Assembly: GCF_026898155.1 (NCBI RefSeq)
Contig: NZ_CP114029.1
Coordinates: 5,373,072-5,437,071, forward strand
Reading direction: 5' to 3'
Length of the DNA stretch: 64,000 nucleotides
From: Jiella pelagia
GTDB lineage: Bacteria > Pseudomonadota > Alphaproteobacteria > Rhizobiales > Rhizobiaceae
Part shown: positions 13,101-22,304 of the stretch, piece after piece
How the letters are laid out: each line of letters starts with the position of its first letter
How positions within the stretch are numbered: position 1 is the first letter of the stretch
Notes under the pieces: generated by a model
The model's database searches: none
What the model was told of the DNA's origin: nothing
Seen by the model: the letters and a program-made list of their open reading frames with translations, nothing else
Program-made: the position numbers and the translations under genes

Positions 13101-13322
13101 TCAGATCCCGAGACCCTCATAGCGCTTCTTGAAGCGCGAGACGCGGCCGCCGCGGTCGAGCATGTGCTGGTTACCGCCGGTCCAGGCCGGATGGCTCGTC
13201 GGGTCGATGTCGAGGTTGAGCTTGTCGCCTTCGGAGCCCCAGGTCGAGCGGGTCTGATACTCGGTGCCATTGGTCATCACCACGGTGATGGTGTGGTACT
13301 TGGGATGGATGTCTTTCTTCAT
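13101..13322 (-). CDS. rpmE: 50S ribosomal protein L31
   Basis: A 73-residue L31 beginning MKKDIHPKYHTITVVMTNGT and ending RFKKRYEGLGI. It binds the central protuberance and bridges the subunits. It contains no cysteine, so it is the zinc-independent (C-minus) form. The start was chosen as the ATG that gives the canonical N-terminus; the open frame extends upstream without similarity. It is convergent with the EamA transporter gene across the shared terminator. Confidence 0.95.
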   Translation of the reverse strand: MKKDIHPKYHTITVVMTNGTEYQTRSTWGSEGDKLNLDIDPTSHPAWTGGNQHMLDRGGRVSRFKKRYEGLGI

Positions 13323-13534
13323 CGCGCCTGGTCCTTGAACTTCTTTCGCCAAAACATCCCCGACGCATCGGAAGAGCCCGGCCTGTCGCCGAAGAACCTG
13401 TCCGGATGTCGCGGGGATCGAAGAGCTTTGATCGCTTCCAAAATCGGGTTCGAGCCTATACATCAGACCCGGGGCCCGCACAAGGTCCGGGCGGCCGCAC
13501 ATGGACCGCTCGTGAATGGACGACGGAGTTTGTT

Positions 13535-15340
13535 TTGCGCGACGACGAGACGGCGACCCAAGGCCGAGACAAAACGCGCCGGAACCTGAAGCCCCTCGGC
13601 AACCTCGTTCCCTACATGATGAAGTACAAGGTCATGGTGGCCGGCGCCTGTTTCTTCCTGGCGCTGGCGGCGGTGACGACGCTGTCCGTGCCGCTGGCAG
13701 TGCGACGGGTGATCGACCACGGCTTCATCGAATCGGACTCCGGGCTGATCAACGCCTATTTCGGCATGCTGATGGTGCTCGCCGCCATTCTTGCGCTGGC
13801 CAGCGCCGGCCGGTACTTCTTCGTCATCACCCTCGGCGAGCGCGTGGTGGCCGATCTTCGCAAGGCGGTCTTTGCGCATCTGACGAAACTGTCGCCGACC
13901 TTCTACGACACCGCCCAGTCGGGCGAGATCATCTCGCGGCTTTCCGCCGACACGACGCAGGTGAAGGCCGCCGTCGGCTCCACCGCGTCGCTGTTCCTGC
14001 GCAATGCGATCCTCTTCCTCGGGGCGCTCGCCATGATGGTGGCGACCAGCCCGGCGCTGTCGCTCATCGTCATCGCGGCGATTCCCTTCATCGTCCTGCC
14101 GCTGGTCGCCTTCGGCCGCGGCGTCCGGCGCCGCTCGCGCCATGCCCAGGACACGCTGGCGGCCGCGACCGCCTATGCGTCTGAAGCCATAGGCGCGATG
14201 CGCACTGTGCAGGCGTTCACCTCCGAGCGCGTCGTCGCCGGCCACTTCGGCGCCTCGGTCGACGAGGCCTTCGGCGCCGCCCGATCCTCGATCAAGGCGC
14301 GGGCGCTGCTCACCGCTTTCGCCATCTTTCTGATCTTCGCCTCTGTCGTTGCGGTTCTGTGGATCGGCGCCGCCCGTGTCACCTCGGGCACCTTGTCGGC
14401 GGGCACGCTCAGCCAGTTCCTGCTCTATGCGGTCTTCGCCGCAGGCGCACTCGGCCAGCTGTCGGAGGTCTGGGGCGAACTCGCGCTCGCCGCCGGTGCC
14501 GCCGAAAGGCTGTCGGAGCTTCTCGCCGAAGAGCCGGCGATCGTCGCACCGGCAAGTCCCGTCGCCCTGCCCGCCCCCTCCAAGGGCCGGGTTGCCTTCG
14601 AGAACGTATCCTTCGCCTATCCCAGCCGACCCGACCTGCCGACCCTGAACAGGCTCTCCTTTGCCGTCGAGCCCGGCGAGACGGTGGCGATCGTCGGTCC
14701 GTCCGGCGCCGGCAAGTCGACGGTCTTCGCCCTGATCGAGCGCTATTACGATCCCTCGGACGGCCGAATCCTCGTCGACGGCGTCGATCTTCGCGAGGCC
14801 GACTTCGTCGATCTGCGATCGCGCATCGCCCTCGTCCCGCAGGACACGACGATCTTCGCCGCCTCGGCACGGGACAACATCGCCTTCGGCGATCCGGAGG
14901 CCTGTCCCGAACAGGTGACGCGGGCGGCGCGGCAGGCACTTGCGGATGGCTTCGTCACCGCGCTTCCCGGCGGCTACGACACGCTCCTCGGCGAGCGCGG
15001 CGTGACGTTGTCCGGCGGCCAGCGTCAGCGCATCGCCATTGCCCGGGCGCTGCTTCGCGACGCGCCGATCCTCCTCCTCGACGAAGCGACCTCCGCCCTC
15101 GACGCCGAGAGCGAGGTGCTGGTCCAGAAGGCGCTCGACGAGCTGATGGTCGGGCGGACGACCCTCGTCATCGCCCACCGCCTGTCGACGGTGCTGAAGG
15201 CCGACCGCATTCTCGTCCTCGATCAGGGACGGGTGGCCGAGGAAGGCAACCACCAGAGCCTGATCGCCAAGGGCGGCCTTTATGCCCGCCTCGCCAAGCT
15301 GCAGTTCGAGGCCGGCCGGCTGGACGACGCGGCGGAGTAG
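13535..15340 (+). CDS. ABC transporter, fused transmembrane and ATP-binding domains (exporter type)
   Basis: A half-size ABC exporter (601 residues from the proposed start) that works as a homodimer in the inner membrane. The transmembrane domain has six helices (RRNLKPLGNLVPYMMKYKVM leads in). The nucleotide-binding domain has Walker A GPSGAGKST, signature LSGGQRQRIAIARALL, Walker B ILLLDEATSALD and the H-loop IAHRLST. The start is uncertain: a TTG at 13535, about 7 bases after GGAG, gives an N-terminus of family length, while the in-frame ATG at 13406 adds 43 unconserved residues in the rpmE promoter region. Lipid or multidrug export is likely but unproven. Confidence 0.9.
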   Translation: MRDDETATQGRDKTRRNLKPLGNLVPYMMKYKVMVAGACFFLALAAVTTLSVPLAVRRVIDHGFIESDSGLINAYFGMLMVLAAILALASAGRYFFVITLGERVVADLRKAVFAHLTKLSPTFYDTAQSGEIISRLSADTTQVKAAVGSTASLFLRNAILFLGALAMMVATSPALSLIVIAAIPFIVLPLVAFGRGVRRRSRHAQDTLAAATAYASEAIGAMRTVQAFTSERVVAGHFGASVDEAFGAARSSIKARALLTAFAIFLIFASVVAVLWIGAARVTSGTLSAGTLSQFLLYAVFAAGALGQLSEVWGELALAAGAAERLSELLAEEPAIVAPASPVALPAPSKGRVAFENVSFAYPSRPDLPTLNRLSFAVEPGETVAIVGPSGAGKSTVFALIERYYDPSDGRILVDGVDLREADFVDLRSRIALVPQDTTIFAASARDNIAFGDPEACPEQVTRAARQALADGFVTALPGGYDTLLGERGVTLSGGQRQRIAIARALLRDAPILLLDEATSALDAESEVLVQKALDELMVGRTTLVIAHRLSTVLKADRILVLDQGRVAEEGNHQSLIAKGGLYARLAKLQFEAGRLDDAAE

Positions 15341-15368
15341 ACGCCGGCCAACATCAAGGCCGGTGGCA

Positions 15369-16274
15369 ATGCAACACGCTGCGATGGGCGACTGGGAGGT
15401 CCATTCGGTCACACTGTCGGCCGAACGGCGAGCCGTGACTCTTGGCCGAACCGAGGCGATCTTTCCCTGGTGGAGCTTCACCAAGACGGTCCTCGCCATT
15501 GCCGCCCTGCGGCTGGCGGAAGAGCGGATCCTCAAGCTCGATGCCCCGTTTCTGGGCCGGCCCTACACGCTGCGCCAGCTTCTCCAGCATCGGGCCGGCG
15601 TGCCGAACTACGGCGCCTTCCCCGCCTATCACGCCGCCGTCGCACGGGGCGAACCGGCCTGGCAACGCGAGCGCCTCCTCGCCGCCGTCGGCGCCGACAC
15701 GCTGGATTTCGCGCCCGGCACCGGCTGGGCCTACAGCAATGTCGGCTATCTCTTCGTCCGCGAGGCCATCGAGGCGGCAACGAGTTCCAGCCTCGATGCG
15801 GCGCTGCGCGGGCTCGTCTTCGCGCCGCTCGGCCTGACGAGCCCGACGGTCGCGACAAGGCCGCAGGATCTTGCCGGCGTCCACTGGCCGGCGCTGCGCG
15901 GCTACGATCCCGGCTGGGTCTATCACGGTCTCGTCGTCGGCACGGTCGGCGACGCCGCCGCGATCCTGGCGGCGCTGATGACCCCTGGCCGGCTGCTCGC
16001 ACGCGAAACGCTGACGGAGATGCTCGATGCTCACCAGATCGGCGGCGCGATCGCCGGGCGGCCATGGACGTTGCACGGCTACGGGCTCGGCCTGATGATC
16101 GGCACCATCAAAGGCGCCGGCCGGGCGATCGGCCATTCCGGCGGAGGCCCGCATTGCGTCAACGCCGTGTACCACTTCCCCGACCTGCCCGAACCGGTGA
16201 CCATCGCCGCCTTCACCGACGGAAACGACGAAGGCCGGGCGGAATGGGCAGCGGCAAGGCTGGCCGCACAGTGA
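15369..16274 (+). CDS. Serine hydrolase of the beta-lactamase/class C family
   Basis: A ~301-residue member of the beta-lactamase-related serine hydrolases (PF00144). It has the catalytic SxxK in WWSFTKTVLA, the Tyr-x-Asn in GWAYSNVGYLF and a C-terminal HSGGGP in place of the KTG triad. No clear signal peptide is seen, so it is probably cytoplasmic and may be an esterase or peptidase instead of a true lactamase. It starts 28 bp after the ABC exporter on the same strand and may be co-transcribed. The longer frame overlapping the exporter is rejected. Confidence 0.83.
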   Translation: MQHAAMGDWEVHSVTLSAERRAVTLGRTEAIFPWWSFTKTVLAIAALRLAEERILKLDAPFLGRPYTLRQLLQHRAGVPNYGAFPAYHAAVARGEPAWQRERLLAAVGADTLDFAPGTGWAYSNVGYLFVREAIEAATSSSLDAALRGLVFAPLGLTSPTVATRPQDLAGVHWPALRGYDPGWVYHGLVVGTVGDAAAILAALMTPGRLLARETLTEMLDAHQIGGAIAGRPWTLHGYGLGLMIGTIKGAGRAIGHSGGGPHCVNAVYHFPDLPEPVTIAAFTDGNDEGRAEWAAARLAAQ

Positions 16275-16414
16275 AGTGACGCCGCTGCTTCATAAGTACC
16301 GTCAACATACGATTGGCGATATCGAGCCAGTCTCACCCAATCGTCATTGCTCGTGCGCCGCATCTGACAGCGTCGTGACAATCACATCCGCATTGGATGC
16401 GATTCGTATCTTTT

Positions 16415-16436
16415 GGTGAACGCAACGTTCATCACC
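16415..16436. promoter_or_regulatory. Imperfect palindrome upstream of a secreted-protein gene (possible operator)
   Basis: GAACG-CAA-CGTTC forms a perfect 5-bp dyad within a longer imperfect one (GGTGA left, TCACC right). It lies 18 bases before the ATG at 16454, a position suited to a repressor site. No known regulator motif is claimed. Confidence 0.3.
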
Positions 16437-16453
16437 TAAGAAAGGGTTTCTCT

Positions 16454-16864
16454 ATGAAACGCATCACGATCGCCCTCCTCGCCACCGCCGGTCTGACTGG
16501 CGCCGCCTTCGCACAGGACATGACGCCGGGCGTCACCGCCTCCGATCAGGACGTCTCCGGCGGCTCGGTCATGGCCACGTCCGTCACGGCGCCCGAGCAG
16601 GGCTGGCTCGTCGTTCATCGCACCGACGCGGAGATGAAGCCGGGCCCGGTGGTCGGCCACGCGCCGCTGACGGAAGGCATGAACGAGAACGTTTCCGCCG
16701 AACTCACAGAGGACGTCGCATCCGGCGACATGCTTATGCTGATGGTCCATTCCGAGGCCGGCGGCAACGAGATGGGCGTCTTCGAATACACGCTCGGCGC
16801 CAAGGAAGACGGCCCGATCCGCGTCGACGGCGAACTCGTGACCACGACCATCACGGCGAACTGA
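16454..16864 (+). CDS. Small secreted protein, DUF7282-like
   Basis: A 136-residue protein with a clear Sec signal peptide (KRITIALLATAGLTGAAFAQ, cleaved near AFA-QD). One beta-rich domain follows: VMATSVTAPEQGWLVVHRTD, then VVGHAPLTEGMNENV. The pattern resembles DUF7282, a domain of unknown function in exported proteins. It contains many Met and acidic residues and no Cys. The start is the ATG after a weak AGAAAGGG ribosome-binding site. A hairpin terminator follows 35 bp after the stop. Confidence 0.72.
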   Translation: MKRITIALLATAGLTGAAFAQDMTPGVTASDQDVSGGSVMATSVTAPEQGWLVVHRTDAEMKPGPVVGHAPLTEGMNENVSAELTEDVASGDMLMLMVHSEAGGNEMGVFEYTLGAKEDGPIRVDGELVTTTITAN

Positions 16865-16898
16865 TCGGGCGGCCTTCCGCCCCTTCGGTCATGACGTA

Positions 16899-16926
16899 AG
16901 GAGCCGGCGCGACGCGCCGGCTCCGC
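16899..16926 (+). terminator. Hairpin terminator
   Basis: GGAGCCGGCGCG / CGCGCCGGCTCC form a GC-rich hairpin with almost no loop, followed by a weak T-stretch (GCTTTG). It lies between the convergent DUF7282-like and MBL genes and may serve both. Confidence 0.6.
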
Positions 16927-16968
16927 TTTGGTGTCTCAGTGCGGCCATTCGGCCGGCCGCCATGCTGA

Positions 16969-17958
16969 TCAGCACCCCGCGGTGCAGGCGCCGCTTTCGT
17001 CAAAGGTCATCGTCCGGCCGCTGAGCGGCAGGTGGGCCGTCGTCTCGACCGCCTGCAGGAACGCCTCGGTCTTCGAGCCAACGATCACCGTGCCGTTTTC
17101 CGTCGCCTTTTCGTTGGCGTGGGAGGGGATGACCGAAGTCGGCTTGATGATCTCGTCGATGACATACGCCGCCTCCTTCGGCCCCGTCGTGAAGACGTCG
17201 CCGATATTGATGACAACGAGCTTGGCGCCATACTGCTTGGCAACGACCGTGTCCTGTTCGGCGGTGACGCCCGTGTCGCCGGACAGATAGGCGACGAGGC
17301 CGCTGGAGAAGGTCAGGACATACCCGGTCGGCGGCCCGACATAGGCGTTGAGGCCCGCGGTCTTGAGGTTCTCCCCGAGCGGCCCGTCGACGAAGTCCCC
17401 CGAGAGCCCGTTCGAATGCACCGCCGGGACGGTGGTGATGGCGACGCCGCCGACCATGCGGGAGCCGCCGAAGCGCACCAGCAGGGAGTCGTCCGGATTG
17501 CCGCCGAGCGTCTTCAGCTTGCCGGCGAAGAACTGCGCCATCTCGCTGCCGACGACGACCTTGGCGTTCTTGCCGGCGGCGATCTCGGCGCTGTTGGAGT
17601 TCGGTGTCGTCGACACGCTCGTGTCGGGCGAGGCGCAGGTACCGGCGTTCACCTTTTCGATGCGCTGGTCGCCCAGATGATCGCCATGGACGTGACTGAC
17701 CAGCACGGCGTCGATGGCGCTGAGACGCGGGTCGTCCGCTCCGGCGACCGTGCGACCAGCGTCATAGAGGATGCGGGTGCCGTCCGGATCCTCGAACACC
17801 ATCGCCCGGTCGCGCGAGCAGAACTCGCCGTCATGGCTGCCGAGCGGCGTTACCTTCACGCCCTGGCCGACTTCTGCGCCCGCCGCCGGTATCGCCTCCT
17901 GTGCGAACGCAGGGCCGGCGGCGGCGACCATGAGCATGGCGGCGAGTGTCTTCTGCAT
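16969..17958 (-). CDS. Secreted MBL-fold metallo-hydrolase
   Basis: A 329-residue protein with a signal peptide (QKTLAAMLMVAAAGPAFAQ) and a metallo-beta-lactamase fold. The zinc motif HVHGDHLGD is at about residues 95-103, and later ligands are suggested by VPAVHSN, YLSGDTG and IPSHANE. It resembles the UlaG-like branch that includes periplasmic hydrolases of unknown substrate, and it carries extra cysteines at the C-terminus (GACTAGC). The start is the ATG preceded by GGGAGA; the 10-residue upstream extension is not needed for the signal peptide. Confidence 0.85.
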   Translation of the reverse strand: MQKTLAAMLMVAAAGPAFAQEAIPAAGAEVGQGVKVTPLGSHDGEFCSRDRAMVFEDPDGTRILYDAGRTVAGADDPRLSAIDAVLVSHVHGDHLGDQRIEKVNAGTCASPDTSVSTTPNSNSAEIAAGKNAKVVVGSEMAQFFAGKLKTLGGNPDDSLLVRFGGSRMVGGVAITTVPAVHSNGLSGDFVDGPLGENLKTAGLNAYVGPPTGYVLTFSSGLVAYLSGDTGVTAEQDTVVAKQYGAKLVVINIGDVFTTGPKEAAYVIDEIIKPTSVIPSHANEKATENGTVIVGSKTEAFLQAVETTAHLPLSGRTMTFDESGACTAGC

Positions 17959-18129
17959 GAATGGATCTCCCTGAAACGTCGTCGCCAACCCGCGGATGGC
18001 ATTCCGAAACGGAAACTAGCGTTCGAAGTGGTCAGGCAAGCCGGATCGCCGCAAACCCTTGGATTGCGGCGAACACGGACGATCACGTTTGCGAAGGATC
18101 AGATCGCGCAAGCTCCCCTCGTCAGTTTC

Positions 18130-18519
18130 TCATGCCGGGGCTTCCGACCGCGAGAACATCCGGATGCGGTTGCCGTCGTCGAGAGCTGCGAGGAAGGTGA
18201 AGCCGAAATCCATTTCTGTGGGCTCCTGCAGGATCGTCAGCTGGGCGTCGATGGCGCGCGCCGCCGCCGCGTCGACCGCCACACGTCCACCGTCGAGAGA
18301 GAGCGCGAATTCGCACGCTCCCGGCCGCGCCTCTGCCCGCGGCTCGACAGCGTCGATCTTCCAGAGCCCCAGCCTGCCTTCGCCGAAGAAGAACAGGGCG
18401 AAACCGGGCGTGTATTCGACGGGCGCAAAGCCGAAGAAGCGCTCGAGCTTTGCCGCATTGCGGCTGACGTCGTCGGTGTAGAGCAGCGTGTAGGGCGCGC
18501 CGGCGAGTGTCTTGGTCAT
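18130..18519 (-). CDS. VOC family (glyoxalase/bleomycin-resistance fold) protein
   Basis: A 129-residue single-domain VOC protein. It begins TLLYTDDVSRNAAKLERFFG, carries FALFFFGEGRLGLWKID, and ends FTFLAALDDGNRIRMFSRSE. Such proteins are dimers that act as dioxygenases, isomerases or drug-binding resistance proteins; no substrate is evident. It lies 86 bp downstream of the YafY-type regulator on the same strand, which suggests one transcription unit. Confidence 0.85.
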   Translation of the reverse strand: MTKTLAGAPYTLLYTDDVSRNAAKLERFFGFAPVEYTPGFALFFFGEGRLGLWKIDAVEPRAEARPGACEFALSLDGGRVAVDAAAARAIDAQLTILQEPTEMDFGFTFLAALDDGNRIRMFSRSEAPA

Positions 18520-18605
18520 GGGTCCGTTTCCTTCATGTTCGAAACAGCGACAGACCTATCCTCCGCGACTGTCAGTTTCCGTCAGCAGCCTTCGCGAGCA
18601 GCGTC

Positions 18606-19325
18606 TCAGCCGGCGTCCCGACTCTCCTGATAAAGCCGCCAGTCGGCGAGCAACATGCGGTGACGCCGCTCCATGGTGCGACCGGCGAGGGCGATCCGGC
18701 CGATTCGATCGAGGCGAAAATGGCGAAAATCGTTGCGCATCTCGCACCAGGTCGCGACCGTCTCCGCCGCATCGAAGAAACCGACGACGATCGGCCAGAC
18801 GGTTCGCTCGCTCGCATCGCCATTCTTGTCGCGATAGGCGATCTCGAGCGCGTCCTCCTTGCGGATCGCCTCGCGAATCTTGTCGAGCACGGCCGACGAT
18901 TCTCCGGCCGGCGCGCCGACAAGGAGATGGACATCGGTCGCCGAGCGGCCTTTCGGAAGGACGGCCTCGATCTTGGCAAGTGCGCGTCTCGCGTCGTCGC
19001 CGAGCCCGTCAGGCAGGCGCTTCTCGACAAAGCGCAGGCCGAGCACCACGGCGTCCAGTTCGTCGACGTCGAAATTGAGCGGCGGCAAGGTCAGGCCGGG
19101 CCCGAGCACATAGCCGACGCCGGCCTCGCCCGCGATCGGCACGCCCTCGCCCTGCAGCGTCGCAACGTCCCGATAGAGGCTGCGCAGGCTGATGCCGAGT
19201 TCGCGCGCCAGGGTCGCGCCCGCCACCGGCCGCCGGTGGGCGCGCAGACATTCGATCAGCTTGAGAAGGCGTGCGGAACGGGACACGGGCGATGACTTTC
19301 CCTCGTGGGCGCCACGTTCGAACAC
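18606..19325 (-). CDS. YafY-family transcriptional regulator (HTH plus WYL domain)
   Basis: A 239-residue regulator. The N-terminal winged HTH includes RLLKLIECLRAHRRPVAGAT and ELGISLRSLYRDVATLQGEG. The C-terminal WYL-type sensor region includes EIAYRDKNGDASERTVWPI and then AETVATWCEMRNDFRHFRLD. WYL domains are thought to bind small ligands or nucleic acid. A later start (VSRSARLLK) is also possible. It is upstream of the VOC gene, the usual arrangement for YafY-VOC pairs, so it may regulate that gene. Confidence 0.87.
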   Translation of the reverse strand: MFERGAHEGKSSPVSRSARLLKLIECLRAHRRPVAGATLARELGISLRSLYRDVATLQGEGVPIAGEAGVGYVLGPGLTLPPLNFDVDELDAVVLGLRFVEKRLPDGLGDDARRALAKIEAVLPKGRSATDVHLLVGAPAGESSAVLDKIREAIRKEDALEIAYRDKNGDASERTVWPIVVGFFDAAETVATWCEMRNDFRHFRLDRIGRIALAGRTMERRHRMLLADWRLYQESRDAG

Positions 19326-19359
19326 AAGCGCGGCGGAAACGTTTCCCGATCCTCACCCG

Positions 19360-19698
19360 TCAATTCATCTTCGGCAATGTCGCCTTCACCTCGATTGCCG
19401 AGAACCAGGCTGCCAGATCGGTGATTTCCTCGTCGCTGAGGCCCTTGGCGATGATCGACATCTGCTCGTGCTTGCGTGCGCCGGAGCGGAAGGCCTTCAG
19501 CTGTGCCGTCAGATAGTAGACGCTGTCGCCGGCAAGGTTCGGCGCATCCGGCGCGACGGCGAGGCCGTTCGGGCCGTGGCAGGGCGTGCACTCGCCGGCC
19601 TTCTTCTTGCCGGCGGCGATGTCCGCGGCGGCTCCCGGCGCCGCCAGGCAGACGCTCAGCGCCAGCGTGGCAGCAACCCTCGATGCAAAAACGATCAT
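19360..19698 (-). CDS. Periplasmic class I cytochrome c
   Basis: A 112-residue c-type cytochrome with a signal peptide (RVAATLALSVCLAAPGAAA) and a single haem-binding CTPCH near residue 36. The likely distal Met ligand is in KHEQMSIIAKGLSDEEI. It lies 157 bp downstream of the PQQ-type sugar dehydrogenase on the same strand, so it is a good candidate for that enzyme's electron acceptor. The start is the ATG giving a standard signal peptide; the longer upstream frame adds a Cys-rich, non-secretory leader. Confidence 0.87.
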   Translation of the reverse strand: MIVFASRVAATLALSVCLAAPGAAADIAAGKKKAGECTPCHGPNGLAVAPDAPNLAGDSVYYLTAQLKAFRSGARKHEQMSIIAKGLSDEEITDLAAWFSAIEVKATLPKMN

Positions 19699-19855
19699 GC
19701 CTTGTCCTTCGGCGGAAGTCATAGGGGTGTGGCACATGCACGACCCCCAGAACGCACCCTCCTCCCGGCGACCGGCGGCGGCCGGGACGATGGGTGCCGT
19801 TTGCATGACCTGGATCCGGCGGCGCGGCTTTCGCGCCGCCGGATCAGGAAGACGC

Positions 19856-21116
19856 CTATCTCTCGTAGGAGATCCGGTAGAGCGCCCCGGCGAGATCGTC
19901 GGAGACCAGCAGCGAGCCGTCCTTCATCGTCGCGACGTCGACCGGTCGGCCGATATATTCGCCGCTGTCCGTCAGCCAGCCCGAGGCAAAGGCTTCGGTC
20001 TCGCCGGCCGTGCCGTCTTCGTTCACCGGCGTGAACATCACCCGCGCGCCGACCGGTTCGGTGCGGTTCCACGAGCCGTGCTGGGCCGAGAAGATGCCGC
20101 CGCGATATTTCGCCGGGAAGCTGGTGCCGGCGTAGAAATCCATGCCGAGATCGGCGGCGTGGGCAGCCATCTGCACCTGCGGCATGACGTTGTCGGCCGG
20201 TGGTTCGGAGGCCTTGTATTCCTCGGTCCGGACGTCGCCGCCGCCATACCAGGGGAAGCCGAAATTCTGCCCGGGCCCCGTCGCGCGATTGAGGCTCGCC
20301 CGGCGGGATGTCGTCGCCCATGCCGTCCACCTGGTTGTCGGTGAACCAGAGATCGCCATTGGCCGGATTGAACTGCATGCCGACGGAGTTGCGGATGCCC
20401 GTTGCGAAGACCTCGCGGTTCTTGCCGTCGCGGTCCATGCGGATGATGCCGCCGATGCCCTCACGCTTGTAGAGATCCGTCTTCTCCTCCGGCGGCACGT
20501 TGAAGGGCTGGCCGAGGGAGATGTAGAGCTTGTTGTCCGGCCCGATGCGGCAGACCCGGGCGGTGTGGTTGAAGGATTCCTCCGAGGCCGGGATCAGCTT
20601 GCCCTGCGGGACGACCTCGCCGACGGCAACGTCCGGGCTCTCGTAGAAAAACTCCGCGGCCGGCATCACCAGGACGCGGTTCTGCTCGGCGACGAACAGG
20701 AAGCCGTCCTTGGAAAAGCACACGCCGTTCGGGATGGTGAACGCGATCGATGGGGCCAGCTCCTTGACCTCGTCGGCGACGCGGTTCTTGTCCCGGTCGG
20801 TGACCACCCAGACGTTCTGCTTGCGCGTGCCGACGAAGGTCGCGACCCCTTGCGGGCCGACGGCGATGTGCCGGGCGTCCGGCACCACCGCGTAGAGTTC
20901 GATCTTGAACCCGTTCGGCAGCTTGATCTGTTCGAGATTCTTGCGGATCTGGTCCGCGTATTCGCCGGTCTGCTCGATGGTCCTAAAGTCCATCGAGGTG
21001 CCGGTCGACTGCATGCCCTGCAGCTTCGTCATGTTGTCGTCGCCGGACTGGGCAAACGCATGCGAAGCCGCCACGAGGCCGAGCGCGGCCACCGTGCTCA
21101 TCAGCACCTTGTTCAT
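19856..21116 (-). CDS. PQQ-dependent sugar dehydrogenase (GDH/sorbosone family; one frameshift in this sequence)
   Basis: A secreted beta-propeller dehydrogenase of about 419 residues, with signal peptide NKVLMSTVAALGLVAASHAFA. The first frame reads through VFATGIRNSVGMQFNP and NGDLWFTDNQVDGMGDDIP. At 20291-20297 the sense sequence is GAGCCTC where GAGCTC is expected. Removing one base gives PPGELNRATGPGQNFGFPWY and continues to YIGRPVDVATMKDGSLL and the stop at 19856. The family oxidises sugars or related alcohols and feeds electrons to cytochrome c, which matches the neighbouring cytochrome gene. The frameshift is judged a sequence error. Confidence 0.88.
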
Positions 21117-21352
21117 CGTTCCTCCCTGCCGCGCTTCAACGCGGTCTTTGATCGGGACTTTTGCCCCTGCGGAAGGAATGCTGGCACTCCGATGTCAGGC
21201 CGTCAATCATGCCGGAGGCGCGCAACGGCGCTTTGCGCCGGGTCGACATCGGGCGATGCGTGAGCTGCCCGTTGCAAGTTCCTCGGCAGGCAGAGCTTTC
21301 GCCGTGCGTTGAGCAAGGCCGCGCCAACAGCGCATTTCCCGCACGCGGCGAT

Positions 21353-21847
21353 CTACCAGCCGCGGCTGCCGGGAATGCCCTTGAAGGGTCCGGCGAGCCT
21401 GTCGGTGATCCAGCCGCCGTAGAAGGCACCCGGCTGCGGCCGAACCGTCTCGCCGTCGACGCTGCAGCGATCGAACGGCGCGGCATAGAAGGCGACGTGA
21501 TCGCGCAGCGACTGGAACGCCGAACTGGGATCGGGATAGCTCCACCCGACACGGGACAGCACGACGCCGTCGACCTCGACATCGTAATAGACGGCCGTGC
21601 CCTTCCACTCGCAGAACGAGCTTCCAGCTACCTGGCGCAGCAATCCGGGCGTAATGTTTGTCTTCGGAATGTAGTAACTCGGCGGGTGGCTGGTCTCCAG
21701 CGTGCGGATGCTCGCCGTGGTATCGGCGACGATCGTCCCGCGATGCTCGATCACCACGCGCGCCGGGCAGGCCTCAGCGATCGCCGGACGCGGAAAATCC
21801 CAGACGCTCTCCTGGCCGGGGGTCGGGCGTTCGGGCACGGGCCTCAT
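21353..21847 (-). CDS. DUF427 domain-containing protein
   Basis: A 164-residue DUF427 protein (beta-tent fold, function unknown). Family landmarks are VVIEHRGTIVADTTASIRTL, HPPSYYIPKTNI, FCEWKGTAVYYDV and VGWSYPDPSSAFQSLRDHVA. The ATG overlaps the stop of the upstream DCC-family gene by 4 bp, so the two are translationally coupled. Confidence 0.88.
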   Translation of the reverse strand: MRPVPERPTPGQESVWDFPRPAIAEACPARVVIEHRGTIVADTTASIRTLETSHPPSYYIPKTNITPGLLRQVAGSSFCEWKGTAVYYDVEVDGVVLSRVGWSYPDPSSAFQSLRDHVAFYAAPFDRCSVDGETVRPQPGAFYGGWITDRLAGPFKGIPGSRGW

Positions 21848-22206
21848 GCGGTTTTCTCCCGGGCAACGAAGCGCTGCAGGCGCGGCCGGACCCTGAGGAA
21901 CGCGACATAGGCCCGCTCGAGCATCGCAAGGACGAAGGGCGCGCGGGCGGCAAGGCCGATCGGGCGAAGCACCGGGATCTGCCGCCACATCGCTGCGAAG
22001 GCCGCAGCGCCCGACACGAGCCGTCCGTCCTCGCTGGCGTGGAAGCGCGACAGGAGATCCGCCCGGTCGATCGGACAGGACACATCGTCCGCGCTCGTCG
22101 CATCGACGAAGGTGATCGCGCCGCGCCGGTCGAGCCGCCGCATCAGCGCGATTTCGCGCTGGCAGAGAGGGCATGATCCGTCATGCCAGACGATCAGGTT
22201 TGTCAT
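21844..22206 (-). CDS. DCC-family (DUF393) thiol-disulfide oxidoreductase-like protein
   Basis: A 120-residue DUF393 protein with the defining DGSCPLCQREI motif near residue 9 (D-x-x-CPxC). The family has a predicted thioredoxin-like fold and uncertain substrates. It overlaps the DUF427 gene by ATGA. Confidence 0.88.
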   Translation of the reverse strand: MTNLIVWHDGSCPLCQREIALMRRLDRRGAITFVDATSADDVSCPIDRADLLSRFHASEDGRLVSGAAAFAAMWRQIPVLRPIGLAARAPFVLAMLERAYVAFLRVRPRLQRFVAREKTA

Positions 22207-22304
22207 GACAGCAATATGGGCCTGTCGCCCGCCGCTTTCACCAGCGGCGAAACAGCGCGAAGACTGTCACGACGCAGAGTGCGGAACTTGGCCAACGCCC
22301 CGTT